From assembly GCA_022865865.1 (NCBI GenBank), contig JALHTN010000099.1, positions 1 through 7,892 of the forward strand: DNA of 7,892 nucleotides. Direction: 5' to 3'. Each line of letters opens with the position of its first letter. The first letter of the stretch is position 1. Shown in pieces: positions 1 through 7,196 of this stretch. The DNA is from Anaerolineales bacterium (lineage in GTDB: Bacteria; Chloroflexota; Anaerolineae; Anaerolineales; UBA4823). The notes beneath the pieces were generated by a model that saw nothing but the letters and a program-made list of their open reading frames with translations, was not told the DNA's origin and ran no database searches. Both the position numbers and the translations under genes were made by a program.

Positions 1-141
1 AAGCACGGATTTTAACACCCGTGTATTGACATAAAAAATATTTTCTTGGAGGTGGAATTCAATTAATGTGTTGTTTCAGCGCAGGATGGTGGAAATATAC
101 CCAGGCACATGGTCGGGTGAGGGTTAGATTCTGATAGCTTC
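1..141. other. Left-edge region downstream of the methyltransferase, no supported gene
   Basis: No convincing gene or terminator. On the plus strand, GGAGGTGG (48-55) precedes a 22-codon frame (ATG 66 to TGA 134) by 10 bases, and TTGACA (26-31) lies upstream, but no -10 box sits at a proper distance. A weak inverted repeat, CACGG (4-8) and CCGTG (19-23), has only five pairs and no U-tract for minus-strand termination. Leftward transcription may simply continue past the window edge. Confidence 0.4.
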
Positions 142-1545
142 CTAAACCCTTCTCTTGAAAAGGTACAGGGTTCGCTGGCTGTCTTTGATTGGTTCCGTCG
201 CCAGGAGATCGAATTTAGTACTGAATTCATTGAGGAAACTTTCTTGATTGTAATCAGTAAAGATGTCCTCGCGTACTTGAAGTAGTTTTTTAACTTGGGG
301 ATCACTTTTGGGGATGAATTCGATGATTAACCATTGACCGATGCAAGAGAAAAAGGAGGCCAGCTGCCGAAAGGGAACATTATTGCCGATTGCCAGGTGA
401 TGGATTAGAGCAAGCGCCATGATTGTGTCGACAGGTGCCCGTTCTATCAATGATTCACGTTCTTCGAGTGCCCACCCTAAACCTGGACTGGGATTGGAAA
501 TATCTAAAACTAACGGAAGCAGATGCCGATCGCCATCCTTAATGGCTCGCAGATAGTTCAGCTCCACAGCTCCAGGATCGATATCGAATGCGATGGTGTT
601 GATCTCTTGTTGACTTGCCAGACGGCTGAATTGGCCAATATTCGCTCCTAAATCCCACACCATTGTGGGCTGTGTTTGGGCGAGATACTGTGAAACAAGC
701 GCATGCTTATGTTGAAGGGCGTTGGGGGAATAATTATGGAACTTCTCGTATTCTGCCCAATCTGTTTGACTTGATTTCCAGGTTAATTTGTCGATACCTG
801 AGGAAAGGCTCTCGACCAAACCGAGCAGTTGGTGTTTACGCATTTGCCGGCCTTCTGTCTCCAGGTTGATCGTTTTCCCCGATAAGCGGGTTTGCGATTT
901 GGCATGCAGGTGGATGTGCATATTGATAGCAAAATTGAGATTGGTCTTTTTGGGGAGCAGTTTGCTGGTCAGATCAAGCGGTATCCCATCGATATAGATT
1001 CGCAGCAGCTGGCTTAACCGCACATCATTGTAGGACATCAACGCTAACGGGGCGAGAAAGTGTTGGCAGAATTGGCGATACGCAGCCCAGGGTTCACCTT
1101 CCTGGTAGCATTCAAATGACAGTGTATCAATCAATATGGGTTTTCCATGGTGGAATTGGATGTTATAGGCGCTGCAATCCTTGAGGGATAAACCTTTATC
1201 CAAGGCGGATTTTTGGATCTTCAACGTGAGCTGGGCAGCATTTTTTAACTGGCTGAAGCTCCACTCATATGGATAAGAAACAAATGGAACTTCTTCTGGT
1301 TTAATAATTATCTTTTCGGGTGGATTTTGTTGATCGTACTGAGTGATCTCAGTGTGAGGAATCAACCATTCATGGTCTGTTAATTCTTGGTAAAGCCCAG
1401 AATTCATTAACGCAAAATAATCATCGTAACCATGAGGATTGACCTGCCGATATAGGATGGATTGCTCAGTAAAGAGGAAGCCGGCAGGATCGCGGAATGA
1501 GGCAGGGACAGGTTGTCTATTCGTCAAGATCGTCGTCAGACTCAC
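142..1545 (-). CDS. Class I SAM-dependent methyltransferase with a kinase-like N-terminal half
   Basis: A 467-residue protein with two parts. The C-terminal part (about 265-467) is a Rossmann-type methyltransferase. Motif I is VWDLGANIG (296-304), followed by the acidic strand end AFDID (319-323), which should bind the SAM ribose, and by ALIHHL (379-384), as in many class I enzymes. The N-terminal part (about 15-215) begins FRDPAGFLF and LYRQV and contains KDCSAYNI (122-129) and ILID (137-140). D123, N128 and D140 are spaced like the catalytic Asp, Asn and DFG-type Asp of kinase/APH folds; that reading is inference. There is no signal peptide or membrane segment, so it is probably cytoplasmic. 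The GTG start lies inside the preceding gene, with a 29-base overlap and no visible Shine-Dalgarno, so coupled translation is likely; TTG at 1527-1525 is an alternative start. The substrate is unknown. Methyltransferase confidence is high; a role in envelope glycan modification is only suggested by the neighbours. Confidence 0.88.
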   Translation of the reverse strand: MSLTTILTNRQPVPASFRDPAGFLFTEQSILYRQVNPHGYDDYFALMNSGLYQELTDHEWLIPHTEITQYDQQNPPEKIIIKPEEVPFVSYPYEWSFSQLKNAAQLTLKIQKSALDKGLSLKDCSAYNIQFHHGKPILIDTLSFECYQEGEPWAAYRQFCQHFLAPLALMSYNDVRLSQLLRIYIDGIPLDLTSKLLPKKTNLNFAINMHIHLHAKSQTRLSGKTINLETEGRQMRKHQLLGLVESLSSGIDKLTWKSSQTDWAEYEKFHNYSPNALQHKHALVSQYLAQTQPTMVWDLGANIGQFSRLASQQEINTIAFDIDPGAVELNYLRAIKDGDRHLLPLVLDISNPSPGLGWALEERESLIERAPVDTIMALALIHHLAIGNNVPFRQLASFFSCIGQWLIIEFIPKSDPQVKKLLQVREDIFTDYNQESFLNEFSTKFDLLATEPIKDSQRTLYLFKRRV

Positions 1546-1744
1546 GTTTGGAAAACAGCTTGCGGAAAAAATCTGTGACCTTCTTGCGGTAAATACCTAT
1601 CACGAACAGGGCACCCATTAGGCTGGCCAGCAATAATTGAATAAAATAGCTCCCTGAACCAGGGTCGAGATAGGCGTGATAACGAGGAAATGATGTTAAC
1701 AGGATGGTGGAAACTAGCGAGGTAAAGTAAATGACAAAATCCAT
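1517..1744 (-). CDS. Small membrane protein with AYLDPGSGSY motif, unknown function
   Basis: A 75-residue protein. Residues about 3-19 form a hydrophobic segment (signal peptide or first membrane helix). The motif AYLDPGSGSY follows at 24-33, then a second hydrophobic helix (about 34-51), a basic amphipathic stretch (YRKK to KLFSKR, 52-67) and an acidic tail ending DDDLDE. By the positive-inside rule the basic tail should be cytoplasmic, with the Pro/Gly/Ser motif at or outside the membrane surface. I remember this motif from short hypothetical proteins in many bacteria, often beside sulfatase-like and methyltransferase genes, but know no assigned function. The ATG start has a strong GGAGGA at 1749-1754, 4 bases upstream, and a candidate promoter just beyond it. 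The 3' end overlaps the methyltransferase start by 29 bases. This is a real gene: motif, ribosome site and operon position agree. Confidence 0.85.
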   Translation of the reverse strand: MDFVIYFTSLVSTILLTSFPRYHAYLDPGSGSYFIQLLLASLMGALFVIGIYRKKVTDFFRKLFSKRESDDDLDE

Positions 1745-1778
1745 GTAATCCTCCGGAAGTGAACTGGTGTACCGAGAT

Positions 1779-1806
1779 ATTATAAACCCGATATCCGTAT
1801 TATCTA
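1779..1806 (-). promoter_or_regulatory. Candidate sigma-70 promoter for the small membrane protein and methyltransferase
   Basis: On the minus strand, -35 TAGATA (1806-1801; 4 of 6) is separated by 16 bases from a perfect -10 TATAAT (1784-1779). Transcription would start near 1772, giving a leader of about 28 bases that contains the strong GGAGGA ribosome site. It lies in the 102-base gap after the sulfatase-like gene, so the two downstream genes could be expressed separately from it as well as by read-through. Confidence 0.45.
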
Positions 1807-1846
1807 TTTTTTATACCAGTAATTCGAACAATTCACCAGCATATTA

Positions 1847-3439
1847 TTATTCAGGAAAGGTGCACTTCAAGTCTGTAAAAGGGCTTTGGCGACCAATGAT
1901 ACTGCGGTCATCGAGCAAACCATACGCACCATTGAAGTACGAATCGAATACCAATCGGAAGGTGTTTACTGGGGAAATGCTTGGATACGGCAGATCCTCA
2001 AGGTCAGATTGGGTTGAATTTGTGCTGGGATTGCTTGACGGGAGATAGTATGCGTTCAAGATGCCTAAACGCTGAGCAGGATCGATTCCATGTTCCTCAT
2101 AAGCGATCGTGGCCCCGTGATCTCCCTGAATGATTATGATTGGTGGGGAATCTGAGTTCTCAAATAAGGCATCAACGATTTCGAGCAGACGTTGATCGAG
2201 GTATGTGATTTGGTCGGCATAAGCGGCCAGCTCATCGGGGGGAGAATTTTGGAGGGGAAATCCATCGGCATCAACCACAAATGGTGGGTGGGGGAATATG
2301 ATATGTGCGTAAGTAAATTTTGGAGAGGGGTACGATTCGGGTATCCGCGGCAGCTGCTCCAGAGTGTACATCACCCGTTCACGATGGGCTGCCCGGGGAT
2401 TATCCAGGATCTCCGCGAGACCTGATATGCGTTTTGATTCCAGCACAATTGGTAGATCGAGCAGTAGCTTTGCAGCAGTCGTGTCCAACAGCAGACGTTC
2501 GAAATCATTGAGACCCAGGTCGAGAATCTGTGCATTTCTTGCTTGACCTGGGTCGAGGTGGTGGTCAGATTGTTCCCAGCGCAGCCATTTGTATCCAGAA
2601 TCGAATGTGATGATTGTATAGCCCAAATCGAAATAATTTTGTTGAACCGCGCCAGATCGGATCATGCTGTCGAGGGTAGAGCCCGAATGAACCACCTCAG
2701 GAAAATCCATGCCACGATCCAAGTAATCCATATTTAATGTGGATGCTAAAGAGAAGCGGGTGTCGGAGTAGTTTGACTGGCTGCAGTGGGCAACATAAAA
2801 ATCTCTATTTTCGAGACTGTCAAGAAATGCGAGATTACTGGAATCAAGATACTGAGTGATGAAATCCCCGCGCGGATAGCCATCCAAGATGATGTAATAG
2901 ACATCTGGGGGCAACTGGTTCTGAGAGATGCTTACCAGACTCCGATCAGCTATTTTTTCATCCTGCACCAGCTGTGCTCGATAATGCTCCACCTGGTATG
3001 CAGTAATCTGATATAGCGGCATGAAAAGTAAAATCAACGCAAAGGCATTTATTATGCGGGTGCTTCCTGATAAATCACGTTTGATTCGCAGAATCAGCCA
3101 GGAACCGAGGATGAAGAGCACAAGGTAAATCGGAATCAAGGTGCGGTGCCTGCCAATCGTGAGGCTAATAATTGACCAATCGCGTGCAATAAAATTCATA
3201 TGTCCGTATGAATAAAACAACAGGATTATGAAAGATGTGAGCAGGGCTGACTTGGAAGGAATCCGAATCGCCAATAGTACGACTGTGTAGAGTAATAAGG
3301 TGAAAATAATTGAACCAGCTAATGCTCGTATTCCGCCAACAAAGTTCATCTCAGCGGTGTTATGCGCCATGAGGGCTAAGACTGGATACAGTCCAAAAAG
3401 GAAAGGATAGAGGACGAAGTTGGCGCGGAGAAATTTCAT
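1847..3439 (-). CDS. Membrane-anchored sulfatase/alkaline phosphatase superfamily protein
   Basis: A 530-residue protein. The N-terminus has about five hydrophobic helices (roughly 8-25, 36-58, 65-80, 100-118, 128-146), followed by a soluble domain from about 178, probably extracytoplasmic. That domain starts VYYIILDGYPR, with D186 a likely metal ligand. SNYSDTRFSLAS follows at 222-233, where T227 (less likely S225) sits at the nucleophile position. Further on are YAHIIFPHPPF (377-387) and IIQGDHG (437-442), with D440 and H441 as metal ligands. This layout matches LtaS-like phosphoglycerol transferases and phosphoethanolamine transferases in outline. There is no C/S-x-P-x-R sulfatase signature, so a phospho- or glycan-transferase/hydrolase is more likely than a true arylsulfatase. 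No clear Shine-Dalgarno precedes ATG 3439, but the N-terminus (MKFLRANFVLYPFLF) starts directly with a membrane helix and looks complete. It lies 36 bases after the hemolysin III gene. The substrate cannot be told. Confidence 0.85.
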   Translation of the reverse strand: MKFLRANFVLYPFLFGLYPVLALMAHNTAEMNFVGGIRALAGSIIFTLLLYTVVLLAIRIPSKSALLTSFIILLFYSYGHMNFIARDWSIISLTIGRHRTLIPIYLVLFILGSWLILRIKRDLSGSTRIINAFALILLFMPLYQITAYQVEHYRAQLVQDEKIADRSLVSISQNQLPPDVYYIILDGYPRGDFITQYLDSSNLAFLDSLENRDFYVAHCSQSNYSDTRFSLASTLNMDYLDRGMDFPEVVHSGSTLDSMIRSGAVQQNYFDLGYTIITFDSGYKWLRWEQSDHHLDPGQARNAQILDLGLNDFERLLLDTTAAKLLLDLPIVLESKRISGLAEILDNPRAAHRERVMYTLEQLPRIPESYPSPKFTYAHIIFPHPPFVVDADGFPLQNSPPDELAAYADQITYLDQRLLEIVDALFENSDSPPIIIIQGDHGATIAYEEHGIDPAQRLGILNAYYLPSSNPSTNSTQSDLEDLPYPSISPVNTFRLVFDSYFNGAYGLLDDRSIIGRQSPFTDLKCTFPE

Positions 3440-3475
3440 TACTTAACTAAGCTGGGTATAAGAAATTTGAGCCAA

Positions 3476-4150
3476 TTAGATGGGTGCAAGGAAAAATAAG
3501 ACCGCGAAATAGTGGCAAAGACTGCCCCCCAGGACAAAAAAGTGCCAAACAGCGTGCATGTAAGGAGTCTTCTGCATTGCGTAAAATATTACACCAACAG
3601 TATATAAAATCCCACCAGCAGCGAGCCAGATGATGCCGCCAATTGGTATACTGGAAAGCATCTCTCTGAAGGCAAAAACACACAGCCAACCCATAAGCAG
3701 GTATGAAACAACAGATAAGACTTGAAAGCGATCGATAAAGAGGACTTTCATCGTGATGCCAATTAATGCGATCATCCAAACAACAACCAGGAGAGTCCAG
3801 CCAGTTGTACCTCGAAGACCTACAAGCAAGAATGGCGTATAGGATCCAGCGATCAGCAAATATATTGAAGAGTGGTCGAAAATCTTGAAAATGTGCTTGG
3901 CGCGTGGTTGTTGTATTCCGTGGTAGAGGGTGGAGGATAGATACAGGAGCACCAAGGAAGCACCGAAAACGGTGAAGCCAATGATCTGGTAGACATCACC
4001 ATTCAAAACCGCCAGAACCACCAAAACAACCAATCCCGCAATGCTTAAACCGGATCCGATACCATGAGTAATGCTATGGAAGATCTCCTCCGCGAGTGTG
4101 AAGGGTCTCGTGTTCTTGGGATCGGAAATTTTTTCGAGCCTTTTCAGCAT
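3476..4150 (-). CDS. Hemolysin III / PAQR (TrhA-like) membrane protein
   Basis: A seven-helix membrane protein of the HlyIII/adiponectin-receptor superfamily. From the start chosen here it has 224 residues, a usual length for the family. Family signatures in order are EEIFHSITHG (21-30), SSTLYHG (72-78), DHSSIYLLIAGSYTPF (92-107) and HAVWHFFVLGGSLCH (199-213). The superfamily's metal site should be formed by S73, H77, D92, H199 and H203. The family name comes from a Bacillus cereus hemolysin, but most bacterial members are better regarded as membrane-homeostasis proteins or putative metal-dependent hydrolases; lysis is not implied. An upstream in-frame ATG at 4177 would add nine residues (MTIPFWSGK) but has no ribosome site. 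ATG 4150 has GGAG seven bases upstream, so it is preferred. The 36-base gap to the sulfatase-like gene allows co-transcription, although the functions have no obvious link. Confidence 0.9.
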   Translation of the reverse strand: MLKRLEKISDPKNTRPFTLAEEIFHSITHGIGSGLSIAGLVVLVVLAVLNGDVYQIIGFTVFGASLVLLYLSSTLYHGIQQPRAKHIFKIFDHSSIYLLIAGSYTPFLLVGLRGTTGWTLLVVVWMIALIGITMKVLFIDRFQVLSVVSYLLMGWLCVFAFREMLSSIPIGGIIWLAAGGILYTVGVIFYAMQKTPYMHAVWHFFVLGGSLCHYFAVLFFLAPI

Positions 4151-4157
4151 CTTACCA

Positions 4158-4161
4158 CTCC
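4158..4161 (-). promoter_or_regulatory. Shine-Dalgarno deciding the hemolysin III start
   Basis: The minus strand reads TCTGGAGTGGTAAGATG: GGAG with a 7-base spacer before ATG at 4150-4148. The ATG at 4177-4175 is preceded by ATCTCTCGAT, with no purine-rich match. The site therefore favours the 224-residue form over the 233-residue form. Confidence 0.6.
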
Positions 4162-4378
4162 AGAAGGGGATGGTCATATCGAGAGATGGGTCTGTGTAAT
4201 TTGGTGCTCGTAATTATTCAAATGCGCTTTTATTGACGAAACCGTACTTCATTCACAGATGATTGCAGATTGATCATACCAGATTTGATTAGCAATCGGG
4301 CTCGACAGTGGATAGAGAAATTCGATCAAAAGTATGCGAAGGAGTACCGAATTTCGCCGGCCGTTCCTGATGAATAGG

Positions 4379-4409
4379 TCATTATAACCAGCATCACGAA
4401 CTACTTCAC
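4379..4409 (-). promoter_or_regulatory. Candidate promoter in the gap before the hemolysin III gene
   Basis: The minus strand has a perfect TATAAT at 4386-4381 and, 17 bases upstream, GTGAAG (4409-4404; 3 of 6 matches to TTGACA). It starts just after the peptidase stop. It would give the hemolysin III gene its own transcript with a leader of roughly 220 bases. The weak -35 and long leader keep confidence low. The rest of 4151-4420 shows no convincing gene: an in-frame TTG-started frame of 64 codons exists but has no ribosome site or recognisable motif. Confidence 0.3.
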
Positions 4410-4420
4410 GATCTTGTGTA

Positions 4421-6241
4421 TTAGAGTTCCTGGTAGCGTTCAATGCGCTGCTTGATCACTCCCAGGCTGCTTTCCCAGAAATCAAAGGAACGGATATCGA
4501 TTCCAAATCGGGCTGCAAGATCAGCGGCATTTGCCTGGCCTGTGCTGGCGAGCAAATCCTGCAGCTGGGGGACAAATTCCGGACCGCGTTGTTTATATAA
4601 GGCGTACAACCCGGTGCTGAAGAGCAAACCAAAAGCATAAGGGTAATTATAAAAAGAGATATCCGCGCGGTAATAATGTGGTTTCCAAGCCCACATGTAA
4701 GGATGAAGGTGGTTTTCATCCATGCCGTCACCGTAGGTGTCTTTCTGGGCTTGAGTGATCATCTCGCAGAGTTCATCGGCGGAAAGATCAGCTTCTCGCC
4801 TGCGTACATAAACCTGTTTCTCAAATAAATAACGTGAAGTGATGTCGACAATAACCTGTGTGTCTCCAATGAGGATGGTTTCCAGTATGGCAAGTTCCTG
4901 CTGTGGATCGGTTGTTGTTTCCAATGCTGCGTCCATGATGATCGTTTCACATAAGATTGAAGCGGTTTCAGCAAGGGTCATAGGGGTGATGTACTCCAGG
5001 AATCCCTTCCCTCGCTGGCATTCGATGTGGTAAGCGTGACCCAATTCGTGGGCGATAGTGGACACCTGATCGAGTGAACCATCGAAGTTGCATAATACCC
5101 TTGATTCTTCGACTGCAGCGATGCGCATGCAGAATGCACCGCCGCGCTTGCCATCCCGAGGTTCTGCATCGATCCAATTTCGATCGAAGGCTTGTTTGGC
5201 AAAAGAGGCCAGGTCTGGCGAGAAGGTATTGAAATTATCGAGAACGAAATCTTGGGCTTGCGACCAGTTAAATTTGCGATTATTCTGACCAATCGGTGCG
5301 AATAAATCCCACCAAGGGAGTGATTGCTTTCCGAATCGCTTGGCTTTGGAATGCAAATAGCTGCGAAAAGCGGGGAAAGATGACTGCATGGCGCTGAGCA
5401 TGGCTTCAAGAGTTGAACGATCGATGCGTGCCGTGTCCAGTGAGGGTTGCAGGGCATCTTCCCGATTTCTTTTATTGTTGAGCAGATTATTCGAACCCGC
5501 AACCCCATTCATGCAAGCGGTCAATGGTTCTCTGACGCTTTCCAGCGCCTCAATCTCAGCCTGAAATGCTCGCTGCCGGACTTCGGGGTTTGGATTATAA
5601 CGACGAATATTTTGCAAGGCAGGTAGGGGATATGGTTTCACCTCACCGTCGAATTCAGACTCGATCGATAATTGGGAGGTGATAGTACCCTGTAATTTAC
5701 CCCAAGCGCGTATACCACTGAGCGACAACTGATTTGCCAAATCTTCTTCAGAATCGCTCATCAAATATTGGCTCTGTTGTGCAGATTCTTGCAGGTAAAA
5801 AGCATGCGTTTCAGCAGTTGGATTGGTTGTGATGATCTCATCCAGCTGGATGCCAAGTCCACCGAGCCAACCAGCAATAACCTTTTCCGCTTGAAGAACA
5901 CGCACGATTTGAGTCTGAACCTGGGAGTACTTACGCATCGCCTGGGTATCATAGGAATTGGTTGTCGTGAAGGAAGAAACGTAATTATTCAGCGTGTAAA
6001 CCAAAGTAAACGCCTTGGTCAACTGATCTATCAGCTCTGTAATTTGGTCACTTACCAGATTCAGATCAGAAGTTCTGCTCATGCCATTGGTGCGGTTGAT
6101 TTTGTTTTGCTCAAGATAAAATTCGAGTTCATCAATCAATGCGATAACATCTTGATAGGAGGCTTCATATTCTGGAGAGTCTAAACCTGGATATACGTTG
6201 CTCAGGTCCCAATGGGGAAGTTTTTCGTTGGCGCTGTTCAT
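4421..6241 (-). CDS. M3 family oligoendopeptidase (PepF-like)
   Basis: A 606-residue zinc metallopeptidase of the M3 family, in the usual PepF/M3B length range (about 560-610). It cleaves short peptides in the cytoplasm; there is no signal peptide. The zinc site is HELGHAYH (398-405), with H398 and H402 as ligands and E399 as catalytic base. The third ligand is E425 in MTLAETAS (421-428). The C-terminal HYYRADISFYNYPYAFG (522-538) carries the aromatic and Tyr residues that line the substrate channel in M3 enzymes. The N-terminus (LPHWDLSNVYPGLDSPEY) is typical of oligoendopeptidase F. ATG 6241 has AGGA at 6248-6251, 6 bases upstream. It follows the oxidoreductase gene by 80 bases. A 5-bp hairpin (6306-6320) in that gap lacks a following U-tract, so read-through is plausible. 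The exact peptide specificity cannot be told. Confidence 0.95.
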   Translation of the reverse strand: MNSANEKLPHWDLSNVYPGLDSPEYEASYQDVIALIDELEFYLEQNKINRTNGMSRTSDLNLVSDQITELIDQLTKAFTLVYTLNNYVSSFTTTNSYDTQAMRKYSQVQTQIVRVLQAEKVIAGWLGGLGIQLDEIITTNPTAETHAFYLQESAQQSQYLMSDSEEDLANQLSLSGIRAWGKLQGTITSQLSIESEFDGEVKPYPLPALQNIRRYNPNPEVRQRAFQAEIEALESVREPLTACMNGVAGSNNLLNNKRNREDALQPSLDTARIDRSTLEAMLSAMQSSFPAFRSYLHSKAKRFGKQSLPWWDLFAPIGQNNRKFNWSQAQDFVLDNFNTFSPDLASFAKQAFDRNWIDAEPRDGKRGGAFCMRIAAVEESRVLCNFDGSLDQVSTIAHELGHAYHIECQRGKGFLEYITPMTLAETASILCETIIMDAALETTTDPQQELAILETILIGDTQVIVDITSRYLFEKQVYVRRREADLSADELCEMITQAQKDTYGDGMDENHLHPYMWAWKPHYYRADISFYNYPYAFGLLFSTGLYALYKQRGPEFVPQLQDLLASTGQANAADLAARFGIDIRSFDFWESSLGVIKQRIERYQEL

Positions 6242-6321
6242 TGTTTATCCTGCGAAAGTGTGATTAATTCGCTGCACGAGAAAAAATATAAATAAGATTA
6301 TTTGCTGGATGAGTAATCCAA

Positions 6322-7170
6322 TTATTTTATTAATTTCGCATATTCATCTAGCAGGGGCATAGCTTCATCTCGAGTTTTTCCCTCGAGTGAGATGACAATC
6401 TTGCTGACTCCTTGTTTCTGCATGTCTTCGTTGGTGGCTTGATCGGGGGGTGACCAGCAAAAGATGGAGAAAGCGATTGATCCGGGAGCCCGGTCGGATG
6501 GAAATGCTCCGGATTTAATCTGTGAGATGCCTTGTTTTATCTCCGACCATTCAGGATAACCAAGGATCGGCATCCAACCATCACAATGATTGGCAACGAA
6601 ATCAAGGGTCTTCGACCCTGTACCACCGCCACCAATAATTGGAGGCCAGGGCGACTGAAGTGGTTTTGGAAATGACTTAATGGGGCTGAAACTTACATAA
6701 GTGCCGTGAAATTCAGGTTCACTTTCGGACCAGATCAATTTCATAGCAGACACATACTCAACAATCCGCTTGTAACGGGTTGGGTACTTTACTCCATGGT
6801 TTTCCATTTCCTCTGCCAACCAACCTGGACCAACTCCAAAGATGAAGCGACCAGAGGATATCTGATCCACCGTAGCAACCGTCTTCGCAAGGGTAATTGG
6901 ATCGTGTTCAAGTACCAGCGAAACACCGGTGCCGATCTTAATCTTCTCAGTTGCGCAAGCTGCCAAAGTGGAAGCGATGAAAGGATCGTAGGTTTGCCAG
7001 TAATAATCTGGCAATTTACGTTCTCCTTCTTCTGCGTTAAGAAAGTTTACCGGGATATGGGTATGCTCAGAAAACCATACTGATTCGAATCCCCGTTTTT
7101 CAGCAGCCTTGGCAAACTCTGCTGGTTGGATGGAAGTTTCAGTAGCAAATAGATGAAGACCGTATTTCAT
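6322..7170 (-). CDS. Luciferase-like (LLM class) F420-dependent oxidoreductase
   Basis: A 282-residue TIM-barrel flavin/F420 oxidoreductase of the luciferase-like monooxygenase superfamily. It is close in pattern to the family of probable F420-dependent oxidoreductases of about 280-300 residues. Visible signatures are FESVWFSEHTHIP (28-40), DPFIASTLAACAT (62-74), KIKIGTGVSL (76-85), HDPITLAKTVATVDQISSGR (89-108), FGVGPGWLAEE (111-121), IIGGGGTG (178-185) and DGWMP (197-201). These match the cofactor-binding strands and loops of the barrel. It is likely a soluble cytoplasmic redox enzyme. The substrate is unknown, and F420 rather than FMN use is inferred from the subfamily pattern. ATG 7170 has AAGGA (7182-7178) 7 bases upstream and a perfect TATAAT just beyond, so the start is secure. 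It is the first gene of the leftward group and is divergent from the GrdB-like gene. Confidence 0.92.
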   Translation of the reverse strand: MKYGLHLFATETSIQPAEFAKAAEKRGFESVWFSEHTHIPVNFLNAEEGERKLPDYYWQTYDPFIASTLAACATEKIKIGTGVSLVLEHDPITLAKTVATVDQISSGRFIFGVGPGWLAEEMENHGVKYPTRYKRIVEYVSAMKLIWSESEPEFHGTYVSFSPIKSFPKPLQSPWPPIIGGGGTGSKTLDFVANHCDGWMPILGYPEWSEIKQGISQIKSGAFPSDRAPGSIAFSIFCWSPPDQATNEDMQKQGVSKIVISLEGKTRDEAMPLLDEYAKLIK

Positions 7171-7196
7171 TATCTTTTCCTTGAAAGAGATAGTGA

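Noticed and set aside
4..23. Inverted repeat CACGG/CCGTG as a terminator of the leftward genes
   Set aside because: Only five base pairs with a 10-base loop and no run of U after the stem on the minus strand.
35..44. AAAATATTTT palindrome as an operator
   Set aside because: Low-complexity AT palindrome without an adjacent supported gene or promoter.
82..1713. 14-base direct repeat CAGGATGGTGGAAA at 82-95 and 1700-1713
   Set aside because: The second copy is part of the microprotein's coding sequence, the flanks do not match, and a repeat of this length in about 8 kb is not surprising by chance.
3447..3779. 110-codon minus-strand frame overlapping the hemolysin III gene
   Set aside because: Out of frame with a clearly recognised family member covering nearly all the same bases; the product has no family pattern.
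4249..4443. 64-codon minus-strand frame filling most of the gap after the peptidase gene
   Set aside because: It starts at TTG inside the peptidase gene, has no ribosome site, and its product shows no domain, signal or motif.
4978..5508. 176-codon minus-strand frame inside the peptidase gene
   Set aside because: Lies wholly inside the well-supported peptidase, including its zinc-site region, and shows no recognisable motif.
6306..6320. Hairpin TGGAT/ATCCA between the oxidoreductase and peptidase genes as a terminator
   Set aside because: A 5-bp AT-containing stem not directly followed by a U-tract; too weak to call.
6242..6321. Separate promoter for the peptidase gene (TATATT in the AT-rich gap)
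   Set aside because: No -35 match better than 2 of 6 at proper spacing; co-transcription with the oxidoreductase is equally likely.
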